Source of the DNA: Camillea tinctor
Lineage: Eukaryota; Ascomycota; Sordariomycetes; Xylariales; Xylariaceae
NCBI GenBank assembly: GCA_022578605.1
Contig: MU394077.1
Location: 434,001-498,000, forward strand
DNA: 64,000 bases
Reading direction: 5' to 3'
Shown here: positions 10,621-21,955 of the stretch, one piece after another
Numbering within the stretch: position 1 is the stretch's first letter
Layout: every line of letters begins with the position of its first letter
Program-made: the position numbers and the translations under genes
The notes under the pieces: generated by a model
Database searches by the model: none
The model's input: the letters and a program-made list of their open reading frames with translations, nothing else
What the model was told of the DNA's origin: nothing

Positions 10621-11076
10621 TCGACCACCCGCCAATCTCACCGCCGCATTTTTAGACATAATGGTTACATGTGGAACATAAGGAAAGGCCGGATAATGAT
10701 ACCCAAAGGTTGGCTGGAACCGGTTGGTGACGCAGCATATTACTCTTAACATCACACTACGCCACGAATACATACCCACATATCCATGGTTCGCAGGTCA
10801 CTGGAGTCGGAATCGGAAGTTTTGGATGCATCGGGTTATTCTTTTTTTTTTCTTCTCTCGTTTTCTCTGCTTAGGATGGGTCTGGAGTTTCTGTTCTACG
10901 TTTTAACGTTTATGAACATCATCTCCATAACTATCTATCGATACCCCCCTCTTTATATCCGGAAATTCTGCCATCTATTTAATTAGTCTCGGTCGTGAGG
11001 GCATCATGTCTTGGCCGAGGCCACTGTGCTCATCAAATCATGCTTAGTGGTAATAACATATCAAGTCATCGTTCAC
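10621..11076. other. intergenic, convergent 3' ends
   Basis: This lies between the Yippee-type gene on + and the DTD gene on -. No ORF with coding character is seen. Confidence 0.6.
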
Positions 11077-12083
11077 CTATACCTTTTGTGAACTAGGTGC
11101 TGGTGGTGTGGAAGTCTGTGGCTTTTGACCTGCATTTAGTTCAATCGTAACCTAGAGTAATGTCAGCGGTTGATACTACATATGGCTGAACAGAGCAAAA
11201 AAGGGGGTTGAAAAGCCACAAAACGTACTGGGCCATCGTTAACCAGGGCAACCTCCATCATGGCTTGGAACACTCCGTTTTTCACTCGTTCGGCCACGTA
11301 ACTTTGCTGAACCTTCTCGAAGAAATACTGGTACAGTCTCTTGGCTTCTTCTCCGCCTGCTGCACCATGAAAGTCAGGCTTGTTGCCCTTTTTCGTGGAA
11401 GCTAATAAGGTAAACTGGGAGACTGATATGGGGTCATGCTAGTCAGAAGCCTGCCTCCTAGGAACAAATGGGTGCGGTGAAAATAATCTAGTGAGACATA
11501 CCACAAAGGACCTCTCCATTGATTTCCTGCACGCTTCTCTTCCACTATATAAAAACGTGGACGAGTTAGAAAGGACAAATACAAGAAACAGACTTATAAC
11601 TTAGGTGGGCAGGTCAATAGCCAACGTAAAAGAAGATACAGGTATACAGTACCAAAGCAAGTCTCACAAAAGGGGGAGGGGGGGTTGAGTAAGACAAGGT
11701 AAAGGAGGTGAGCAAAAAAGAGAGAAAGAAAGAAGAAGAAAAAGAAAAAAAAAAAAAAAAAAAAAAACCCCGTACTCTAGCTCCAGAATCGTCGTCCCAT
11801 AACTTCATCTTTAGCACCTTTGCTGCCAGGGAATCCGCTTCTTTTTCCGTGTCTCCAGGTGCTACGGCAGCAAAGACGAGAACTCCCTTGCCTATAGAAG
11901 AGACGACCTCTTTCTCTACAGTTACGGAAGCAGATAATACACGCTGCAGAATTGCTACATAGTATGGTAAGGTATAAGTTTAGAGACTAGTTTGTTAGGA
12001 AGGAAAGGGTTGAATTGTTATAGACAAGACAAAAAAAGGAAGGGGGAAGGGGGAAAGGGGGGAAGAGTAAACTAACCTTTCAT
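11077..12083 (-). CDS. DTD1: D-aminoacyl-tRNA deacylase (DTD)
   Basis: Chirality proofreading enzyme that hydrolyses D-aminoacyl-tRNA (and Gly-tRNA-Ala in studied homologues) so that D-residues do not enter protein. Five exons: 12083-12077 (7 nt, ATGAAAG), 11954-11776, 11544-11502, 11422-11229 and 11151-11077, with GT-AG introns that keep frame. The 165-aa product starts MKAILQRVLSASVTVEKEV and carries both catalytic signatures: SQFTLLASTKKGNKPDFHGA and, split by the last intron, NDGPVT (the cross-subunit Gly-cisPro motif). Length equals the family norm. The coding capacity is scattered over short frames, so the gene is easily missed. Intron 2 (11775-11545) contains a run of about 23 T close to its donor. 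Exons 1 and 5 rest on frame and family match and could be checked with transcripts. Confidence 0.9.
11545..11775 (-). other. DTD intron 2 with long T-tract
   Basis: 231-nt intron between exons 2 and 3 of the DTD gene. On the coding strand the donor GTACGGGG is followed at once by about 23 T (A on the + strand, 11745-11767) and then pyrimidine-rich sequence. The other introns of the gene are 77-122 nt. Confidence 0.8.
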
Positions 12084-13182
12084 TTTGTCTTAACTACTTG
12101 AATGTTGAGTACCTATGAGATGAGGTAGGCTGGGATGTTTAATATGAGCAAATTGTCTTACTTATATGTACGGATTAGTGTAATTGTATACACGATAGGT
12201 GTATGATGTATCACAGTGTTAAGCAGTGTTTAGCAGTGTCAACACCTGGCTGGCAGTTAAGGCGGAATCGTAGGGTTCCGTGATTCAAAGCGCGTTTAAA
12301 GACGATAGCCCTACTCCGTAATTGAAAGTACCATGCAGCCGGATCTGATAAGGACCGACGATAGATTGCGAATCTAAAGAGATCTAGAGAAGGAACCCCG
12401 GGTATATTCCCAGGAATAAAGTAGGGCATGCGGGTTTAAAAAAATGGGAAGGAGGGTAGTGATGTACTTCTGTAGAGGGCTCTTGCCTATAGATTGGCGA
12501 GATTGGCAAGATTGGCAAAGATGGAAGGGGCAGGTGGTGATGGCACTTTATCAGTTGACTGGAAAAGACTACCTGCTGACCGGTAACCCTGTCGCACGGA
12601 ATCTGTCAGAATGCCCCGGTCGTGCACCAACGCATCAATCAGAGCTCATCATTAGCTGCATCTTACATTCACCCTGCCCTGCCAGGTTCTGCCTTACCTC
12701 TTACCTACATTCAGCCTTCTGCAGCTGAAGTAACAAAACCACCTAACATTTTTCTCCAACCAAGCAAACAATAGTGTTTCTGAGCATCACTTCTTTTCTT
12801 CCTTTTTCTTACCTTTTACACCAATCACCGCTCTTCTGAAGAAGAGATTTACAATAGAAAAAGAAGGATTGTCAGTTCGAATCCTGCTTCCCTTCTCTTC
12901 TCTGCCTTCCATTTCTCCCTCTCTCTACCTCTTGATTTCTGTTCCATTCAATAATTACCCTTCAAACCACTAACGGTAGAAAACAGGCTGCGCTGTCTGA
13001 TCTTGATTGATACCGCCCCCTCAGAACCTCACCCTCTTCCAATTCCATCGCCTGCCATCGGCGCGGCCCCCCGAAATTGACTCTTGACTCGTAAACCTCT
13101 CCGAAGCACAACACCATACAATTAAATTATCCTCCCCTCTCCACGAAACCACTCGGGTTTTCCCTGAGGACTCTACGGCACA
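12084..13182. other. divergent promoter region
   Basis: This is the 1.1 kb between the divergent DTD and NOT3/5 genes. The NOT3/5-proximal half is C/T-rich (about 12690-13180), promoter-like. No gene is supported. Confidence 0.55.
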
Positions 13183-15390
13183 ATGGCGGCCCGAAAACTA
13201 CAACAGGAAATAGATAAATGCTTCAAGAAGGTCGGCGAAGGGGTGGCCGAGTTCGACAACATCTACGAGAAGATCGAACAATCCAATAACCCCGCACAGA
13301 AAGAGAAGCTGGAAGATAATCTTAAACGTGAAATCAAAAAGCTCCAGCGATTGCGCGACCAGATAAAAACATGGGCTGCCAGCAATGATATCAAGGACAA
13401 GGCTCCTTTGCTGGACCACCGGAAGTTGATTGAGACGGTTCGTGATACTACTCCTTCAGGGGGGGACGGGCATAGCGTCATAGTGGGGAATTGTGCTATA
13501 GCGGTCACTAACTCTTCTTTTTTCTCTTTCACCCCTTCTCTAGCAAATGGAACGGTTTAAGGCTGTCGAGAAGGCTATGAAGACCAAGGCTTACTCGAAA
13601 GAGGGCCTGTCGGCAGCCGCGAAGCTCGACCCCAAGGAACAAGCCAAGGTGGAAGCCAGCGAGTTCCTCAGCAGTATGGTAGACGAACTGGAGCAGCAGA
13701 TCGAGGCCCTCGAGGCTGAGAGCGAATCGATACAAGTTACCATGAAAAAGGGCAAAAACCAAGCAGCCAAGGCGGATCGAATGGCAGCCATCGAAAATAT
13801 CATTGAACGGCACAAATGGCACCAAGGCAAGCTCGAGCTCATCCGCCGATCTCTGGAGAACGGCGGCGTGGATACCGAACAGGTCAACGAAATCGAGGAA
13901 AGCATCCGATTCTACGTCACCGACGGCATGAACGACGATTTCATGGAAGATGAGGGTCTCTACGACGATCTCGACCTTCAAGAAGAGGAAGATGCCTACG
14001 GCATGAACCAAGAAAACGACCGGGTTTCGTCGCAGGACACCCAGTCAATACAGGAGGATGCTATAGAATCTGAACCGCGGTCGAGTAGTTTACCTGGAAA
14101 GGCGCGCAGTGTGGCCGAGGCTTCGGCTGCTGGTGGAAGGCGGCCTTCAGCCCAGCTCAAGTCGCCTCTGCCTACCTTAGCAACACTGCATAATCCTTTG
14201 ACCAACGTAACGAATGGTAGTGCCTCTAGCACAAGCATGAAGCCTGCTTCGTTGCCCCCACGGCCAGCCGGAGAGGGTCTTAAATATGCCTCGGCTGCCG
14301 CAGCCGCCGCAGCCAGCGACAAGAACAACGTAGGCATTGCACCGCTACCACCACCACCTGGATCTCATCCAGTGTCCACCCCTGTGGGGATATCGCCCCT
14401 GCCACCGGCTGCGCCGATGAAGACGAGTGCGGCGAATTCACCGAGCACGTTATCTATACAACCTGCGCCGTCACCGAAACCAGGAACCCTTTCGGTCCCA
14501 TATACCGCCCCCGATCCTAAGCCGTCCGAACAAAGTTCGAGCGGACCGAGTACGTCTAAGAAGGCGGACAAGAAAGCAAGCAGTAAAGCGCCCGCCGTCG
14601 CAGAACCACCGGAATCGTCCAAAGGTAATTCTGCTACGCCTGTACATCCAATTATACCATGTACTAATTATTCTGTCAGCGCCTCACGCCAATGGTGTTT
14701 CGAATGGTGTCAAGACTGCCGAGGAGGAAAGGGAAGAAGAATCTATATATCATCTTCCCTCTGCCTTACAAGATCTAGTAGAGTCTTATGAGGTGACAAA
14801 AAAACGCCCGAACCCGGCCAATTCACCGTCACATCTGCGGATGATGGCAGCATCGCAGGCCAATATAAACGTGCTAGATACTTTCGATCAGGAGCCGCCG
14901 AGAACTTATCGCCCCGATATACGCTATCCTTCAGCTTCTGGGTATCCACAAGAGCCTTTGCCGATATTCGACGATCCCCGGCTATACTCTCGGATCGAGC
15001 CCGACACGCTGTTTTACGTGTTCTACTACAAGCAGGGTACCAATCAACAGTATCTAGCTGCTAAGGCACTTAAGGATCAGAGCTGGCGGTTCCACAAACA
15101 GTATCAGACATGGTTCCAGCGGCACGAGGAGCCCAAGAACATTACGGAGGAGTTTGAGCAGGGAACATATCGATTTTTCGACTATGAATCTACTTGGTAG
15201 GTACCCAATGTCTTTCGTATTTAGCAAGCTATTATGTCTTTTACCCCTTTATTTGGTTTTATGAGCGTCTTTGACCACGCTTGATAATTTCCAATGCATA
15301 CGTCAGTTACAAAGCTAACGATATCTTAGGATGAATCGTCGGAAAGCCGACTTCAAGTTCGCCTACCGATTCCTTGAGGACGATGTATAA
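13183..15390 (+). CDS. NOT3: CCR4-NOT complex subunit Not3/Not5
   Basis: Scaffold subunit of the CCR4-NOT deadenylase, which controls mRNA decay and senses slow ribosomes. Exons: 13183-13437, 13544-14624, 14680-15196 and 15330-15390, giving 637 aa. The N-terminal NOT3 coiled-coil domain (about 1-230) starts [17 protein letters not shown] and contains [19 protein letters not shown] across the first junction and AYSKEGL. The middle (about 250-450) is a Pro/Ser/Ala-rich linker. The C-terminal NOT box (about 480-637) includes [20 protein letters not shown] and [20 protein letters not shown] and ends [19 protein letters not shown]. All three introns are short with canonical ends (14625-14679 is 55 nt). 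Fungi usually have one Not3/5 orthologue, so the name could equally be NOT5. Confidence 0.95.
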
Positions 15391-17873
15391 ATGCGACTGA
15401 GGCCGGTTCTCATCTACAGAAGGGAGGAAAAAAGCCACGCCTTCGTACGGTCGTTTATGGTGATGGGGGAGAGAGTATGTGGTACAAATACGTCTAATTG
15501 ATGATGAGGTTTCCTTTTTTTGCAACATGAGGGAAATAGGAATGAATGGGGGTTCCTAGGTCTGGCACTCGCGCTGCGGCTAGCGCTTTGCTGGTTTCTT
15601 TTTTTTTTCAGGCAAAAGGAGGGTTTTTTTCATCGAGATTGTAACATTTTAATTTGGTATGATTCGGTGGAAAGTCTCTCTCCTTTTTGCTTTTGTCATA
15701 ATATCTGTATGTGATTAAAAAGAAAATGAGAGTCAGCGCCTTGTCTTGGTACTGCGCACGCTTACTACGTAACCTGCCATATCAGAGATCACACCTGGTC
15801 TCTTTTTTTTCTCCCCTTTTTACTCGTGATATGCCAGTACGTGTTTTTTCTTTGCTCCGGTTTATGGAGATCTAGATGGGTTATTGCTAAGGCTTATGGC
15901 TGCTACAAGCGCCATTAACTCATCTGGTGTGCTATCCATATAGGTTAGACTATAGCAAACCCTGTTTCTAACATAGTGTTAAGGGGTAGTCCGCATTATA
16001 ATAGTACTCGGCGAGCTAGGTAGAAAAATGATACGATATGGGGTTGTTATCAGGGTAAGATGGAAACCTCCTGGATGAGGTTCAACTTGATCTGTGGACG
16101 GCGCCTGTAGTTTCAGATGGGCAAGTGGAGATAGAAGATGCTGTGGTTAGGGGATCTCATGACAGGTTTTCTTTTTCAATTTGGGATAGTTACTTGAATG
16201 TGTAATTCCTCACATGCCAAGTGATGAGTGTGGATTTTCCACTTGGACTACCTCTCTATCCGCACTCCCTCCCTTATATCCCTTTGGATACCCTTTCCGC
16301 CAGTCAGCCTCGCTGTCTGCCTAATGGCCACCCACTCGCAAAAATCGGTAGATCCTCTTACCACCCTAAGCCCAACCGTGGATGAAACAAGTCAGAGTAA
16401 GTATATGAATGGTAGAGGGAGAATAAGCGAGAGACCACACAGAACACTCGTAATCAGTGCACACATACATATGCATACACATAAAGAGAAAATGAGAGAA
16501 GATAATTAGAAAAAAAGAAGAATCGATAAAAGTCAATCTAGCCTTGCGCCACGCCACAATTTTACTGTTGATACAACATATTTTCCATCTAATAATGCAC
16601 ATACACCCCCCTCCCCTTTTTTCTCCCTCCCTTGGAAGGGAACATTTAACGAAAGAACTAAGTAACCACACATCCCACTCTTCCGCGCATACGACGTAGA
16701 AATGTAAAGCTCTTACATACACGCAGAAAGAAGAAGGAAATAAAAAAAAATGTTCCCTAAAAAAAAAAAAGCACAGCCTCCCCGGCCACCCATGGAAAAT
16801 ACGAGAAAGGGCAAGCCAAATTGTGCGTGTGTGTGTGGACACCACAGCCCTCTTGATCAGCTAGACCTTTTCCATTTTATTGGCCAAGCATAAGAACTGT
16901 CCACGCATATTGTTGAGGAGGAAGAAAAAAAAAGAGAGAAAGGGCAGAAAGAATTATTTAAATATTTTGTGTAAGCATGTGTGACGAGACAAGGAAAGGG
17001 AGAAAGGAATACGTCCCAAAAAATACAATTCCAACCGATCCCTCCAATTCGTCTTACCCCTTCCTCCTTGGTTTCAGGTTACCAAAACCACATAGGAAAA
17101 AAAAAACAGCTTAGTACATGTTTCCCATCCAATAATACAGTGAACCCACACGCCTTGCTCTATTATTTACCAAAAGAAATTTTTTGAAGAGAAAAAGGGT
17201 TTTTTTTTTTTTGAACACCACCTACGAATAAGGTAGTGTATTTTGTGGAGCTGTTAAGGGGGAATCCAGAAGAAAAAGGGGGGTCATTATTAGGAAAGCA
17301 GAAAATCCGTAAAAAAGGGGGATTCGTTGAAAGTCACCATGACTGAGAATAAAGACAAGCCTCGCTATACATAGTCCCATCGCAATGATATAAAAATAGA
17401 TTAGGAGAGAAAAGGTAAACCAAAAAAAAAAAAAAAGAGAACCATAAGGCCAATGAAACGTAACAAAGATAGAAGAATGTTGAATTCCTAAGAGACGTAG
17501 CGTTTTGAGGGGAGGAGGGGATGGGGGTCGTCGTTGAGGATTTAGGGTTGTCGTTGTCGTTGTTGTTGTTGTCGTCATGAAAAGGCCCGATATTAACCGC
17601 CGATGTAGTGATGGGAAATCCAAAAAAAGGGGGAGGGGTTGGTCTATAGTGTGCATGCGTTATGCGTCCCTGTCCAGATAGTCCTGCATTATCACCGGCC
17701 GGGCCGACTAAGTACCTACATACAGGTAGCGGTAGCAGCAGATACTTAGTCCAGGGGGAGGGGGGATCTGTGATTGTGGCTAGGGGCTGGTTGCTTAGGT
17801 AGTAGTAGGCAGAAAAGAGAGCGAGAGAAGACGGGGGGGCTTGGGGAAGGAGAGAAGCCCCCCTTTTCCCGCT
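15391..17873. other. 2.5-kb intergenic region
   Basis: Convergent space between NOT3/5 (+) and the zinc-finger gene (-). It is rich in A, T and purine runs and holds a GTT/GTC repeat near 17547-17577. One isolated start-like exon candidate (16324-16396, MATHSQKSVDPLTTL..., followed by GTAAGT) has no downstream partner that I can find. No gene is called. Confidence 0.5.
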
Positions 17874-18901
17874 CTACTCGTAGCCCCTGATCTTGCGCCT
17901 CTCGGCCTCGCACGTCGTCTTGCAGCGCGCGCACTCGAAGCCCTGGCTCTCGATGTTGATGCGGGAGAGGCACTTGGTGCAGCGCCACCAGCGCGGGTCG
18001 ACGTGCCTGCTGTCCCACCACTCGGCGTCCTCCTTGCTGTGGTGATGGCTGCTGCTGCTGCTGCTGCCGCTGCGGCGCACGAGGTCGTCGCAGTGGTAGT
18101 CCCGGTAGTGGTCGCGGCAGTGGTCGAGCCGGAAGAAGGGCTCCTTGTTGCGCGCGCACCGCTTGAAGTCGCAGTAGAACGGCTCCTTCTGGTCGACGCT
18201 CTGGTGCTTGTGCCGGTAGTGCCGCTCCAGGTCCGCTTTGCGCTTGAACGGCGACGCCGTGCAGTACGGCGTCAGGCATACGTGTAGGCCCTGGCTTTCG
18301 CTCGCGGAGCGCGGGCTGGGAGATCGGAACATTGCGATGTTAGAGTTTATTATAGTTCTTTCTTTTTTTCTTTTTCTTTTTGTGCGTTTCGTCCTTCTCG
18401 TCTTCTTTGATGAGAAGAGCATAGATGCTTGAAAAAAAAGGGGGTGGAAGGGGACCAAAACCCGAAGAAAAGCCAGAAGAATACTTACGCATTGGTGTCC
18501 GGTTCGGTAGTATTGATGACGGCTGGGTAGCTTGTAGTTGGTGTATATCCATCTTTTAGTTTCCAGAAAGGGCCCTGGTTAGCATCTCCTATGATGAAAT
18601 CGTAGTACTGCCACCACACGGGTTCTTGTTGATTTTGATCGGTCGTGGTTAAATCCTGGCCGCTGACAACGTAGTTTCCGATGTTTGTTGTGGTGCTATG
18701 GTCCTCAGCACCTGGTGATTCGGCCATATCAAACTGGCCGTTGGTTGAATCGGAAGGCGCTGAAGAATAGTTGCTATATCCGCTGCTGTCGCTCCCTTGC
18801 GATGGGTCTCGGACCATGAGCGTGCTAGCAGTCCAGTTTAAGGGACTCGTGTAAATGGAGCTAGCCCCTGGGATGTATGTGTAAGTCATGTTGGGATCCA
18901 T
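17874..18901 (-). CDS. C2H2-like zinc-finger protein, probable fungal regulator
   Basis: Two exons, 18901-18489 and 18315-17874, joined by a 173-nt GT-AG intron that keeps frame, giving 284 aa. The first 137 residues are Ser/Thr/Asn-rich with little predicted structure, typical of a fungal activation region. Exon 2 carries two C2H2-like fingers: C-x4-C-x12-H-x4-H in VCLTPYC...HYRHKH, and a second pair in YCDFKRC...HCRDHYRDYH. A Ser/His run encoded by a CTG/CAG repeat (about 18049-18068) follows, then a four-cysteine module (RCTKC ... ECARCKTTC). Nuclear DNA- or RNA-binding is inferred from the fingers; no target or family name is recognised. An alternative start inside exon 2 would give a shorter protein, but the spliced model is better supported. 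Confidence 0.75.
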
Positions 18902-21900
18902 TGGTGTAGACGACGATGGCAGGTTTGCGTATGTTTGGGTTTCTGGTCGTATAATATGCCGTTCTGGCTCCCGACAGATCTAGGTTCAGGAGGGTGGACA
19001 CACGCACAGTTATAGGTTTGTCTTGACCGCTCTATTCGCCGGATTCCGAGTTCACGCTGGCAAACGCCTTAGTCTATACTAGGGAACACAACGTCGAAGA
19101 GGAAAGCAAACTTGCTCTTGTTTGAGAGCAGCATACAAGAGTAGTTGACGAGAGGGGTTGTGTGGTGTTTGGAAGGTGAAAATAGAGACAATGTTGGTGT
19201 TACTAGAAACACGAGTGATGATGTTTGTGTGAAGCGTCACCGGGGGTCTTGAAATAAGTTTCTATATCAGAGTCGAGACTGATCTAGCTAAAGGGACACA
19301 TAGTAGCGGTCTATCAGTTTTCAGAGCACATGTAGTATGTGTTGGTGGGGCTGATCGAGGCTCAAACGGCAAAATTCAGAATGTGAGGCGGACGACCTGG
19401 TTGTCAAGGCTTCGTTCATATCTGTTAAGTGTTAATATAGAGATCTTGTCCAGTCGCTTAGACCATAATTTAGGGCTCTATGCATAGATGCCAGATCTTA
19501 ATAATAACGCTCCTGACATAAATTAGAGCTTGACGATCACTAAGGATGATAGGGGGGAGGGGGATATCATAGCCGTCTCCGGCTTTGGGTTTGGAGGTTT
19601 AGTGACTCGTCGTTGATCTATAGCTTGTTATGTCATGTCATAGAATGTCACATCATTGGATAGACGCTTAGCGTAGCCACACACCGAGGCCTCCTCCATC
19701 AAGGGAACATGTGCAATATGATAAGAATCTTTAGACATACTCCAGAACTCTCAATGTGTGTGTGTGTGTATGTTTCATCTAGGTGCTGCAAGGGATCTCC
19801 CGAGATCAAGTTGACGATTTAGGCTTCGGTCAGCCTACATATCTACCTACCTACCTACCTTACCCATCGGTTGCCAGTGGGAAGATTTGAATTAGCGAGA
19901 CCCGATATCACGACATGGTTCTCACGGCTAGCTATGGGGGTGCGAATCATGACACCAAGATTCAGCCCACCTCTAATCACAGCATATGTACCTTCGGTTG
20001 TATCTTAACAGGGCTGACAGGGCTCGATAGGACAGAAGATGATGGAAACAGAGGTAAGCGCTGATGCGGGCTGGTGTAAAGACAACAAACCAGGATTGGA
20101 TGTAGTCAAGTCAAGCTTGCCGATTATGGGGTTGAATGCCGGCACGGCAAGCATCCGAGGTATCCTTATGAGGGAATATTGTCGATAAGCAAGCCCTAGC
20201 AGCAACAGTAGCAGCAGGAGCTTCGATGAAGGACAATCTTGGTTACCCTGGACCGCAGGAAGGATTGTCCTATAACGTTGTGGCGTGATCGTAGAGAAGC
20301 ATAGCATACAGCTTAGAGCCTTCAGATAGGGATAGGCTGGCTTCTTGGTACGACGCTGGAGACATACACACATGGTGGTCGCCAACGTCTGGTCTGTACA
20401 TCAATAGACGTATAGAGAGCACAGCCACCGCACGTGTGGGTGCTAGGATCGATGAAGAACGAGGCTTAGGGATTTCGGAGATTTTTTTTTTTCAGCAACA
20501 GCTCTTCGGAGGTAGTACGCGTTTACAAGCGGCGTCTACATACTGGCAACTTGCCTGATAGACAGCCTAGTAGACCGCCTTACCATCCCGTGCCTCTTTT
20601 GCTTGCCTGAATTTGCCTACTAAGCCCCTCACCCCCTCTCCCTTCCCTTTCCCCTTTCTTTTTTTATTAATTTCTGTCAAGTGAGTAGTCACAATACTCC
20701 ATGACGCAGTAGTGATGTCCCTCATCTCTTGGCCATGTGCCGCAACGCCGCATAACTGGTTGCGGGTTCGCAGAAGCACGGAACGACATTGAAGTTGGAG
20801 AAGTGAGAAGTGAGGCTGCTTAGTGCTCTGACAAGCAACGTGGAGAAGAAGGATCTCCTTTAGTCGCGGCCCCAGCCGCCGCTGACCCTCTCCCTTCATT
20901 AAGAGCTGCTCTCACCCACCCACCCCTGTTCTGCTGAAAAAAAAAGGGTTTCCTTTAACTTGACCAACGTCCCAACCTATTTGACCGAAGTCCCCTTTCT
21001 GGAAAAGTTCATTGCTAAAGGGTCTGATGATCTTATCAGAAGGGCAAGGAGAGCGAGCAGGAGAGAGAAAAAGGGCGCAAATATGTTTATTTGCCTCGCC
21101 TCTGAAGTAAGACCTAAGCTTCAGCCGAATTAGCTTTTGGTCCTGCATTCACGCCTAGCTGTAACCTCGTTGCATGATGCATCCTTCCGGGAGGAGTAGC
21201 ATTGAGCGCTCGTGAATATCTGTTTGAACAGGGATCCCAACGCAGGAACAGGAGCAAGTACATGCATTTCTCATCACTTGGCTCGAGAGCACTGGGACGG
21301 TGTTTGATAAGGTGAGAGATCTCGGTGAGCGTGCCATCTCACAAAGCCCGGTAATGAAAATAGGAGTAGGCAACAACTGAATACATATATTTATGTTCGC
21401 ATTCCTAATTGCTACATCGGAAGTTTCGGGCAGCTATGCATCGGTCGCCTTTCAAATCCATTGGATCTCGCGGTTGACAACACGACTATCACTGGTGCGT
21501 CTCCCAAAATTATGTCTTACAATACTTTGGAGAAATGGTCATGATAGGAGCAATGCTTACACAAAATAGTGAACGAATGGATGTCAAAAGAAAATATAGT
21601 GGCGTCTTTATGGTTGGGCATTATTCGAATCACATGGGAGTATGTTTATTACAATCCTATAGCTTGAGCTGTAGTTGCACATTGACGCATCATCAACTTT
21701 CCCCTATTCCATATCTCATTGATCGGTCACATATTGTAGGACGAGGCACACCAAAATGTTGGACAAATTCTGATTTGTCGAACCGTTCTTTCGATAGTAT
21801 GGCTCAGGATCCAAGTGGCTCTAGGATACCCAAGAGGTAGATGACCTCCAACTCCACCCGTCTCCATCCCGTGCGGCTCTCTGGCGAGGATGAACCCCCA

Positions 21901-21955
21901 AAGAGCAAGCCGTCCACTCTTCATCTCAATATTTACAGCCACCTGGAACTCCGGC
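18902..21955. other. 3-kb intergenic region
   Basis: Upstream of the zinc-finger gene and downstream of the SDR gene. It contains a TG repeat near 19755-19768 and TACC units near 19847-19860. Several open frames of 70-126 codons have biased, repeat-derived translations and are not called. Confidence 0.55.

Noticed and set aside
12862..12890. GTTCGAATCC motif resembling a tRNA T-loop
   Set aside because: The flanking bases do not pair as a T-stem, and no acceptor, D or anticodon arm can be drawn upstream.
16366..16845. 159-codon minus frame
   Set aside because: It is made by A/T and CA-rich runs (Phe and Cys clusters), with no domain and no splice support.
20005..20385. 126-codon minus frame with a Leu run
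   Set aside because: The Leu run comes from a CAG/AGC repeat; the remaining translation has no coding character.
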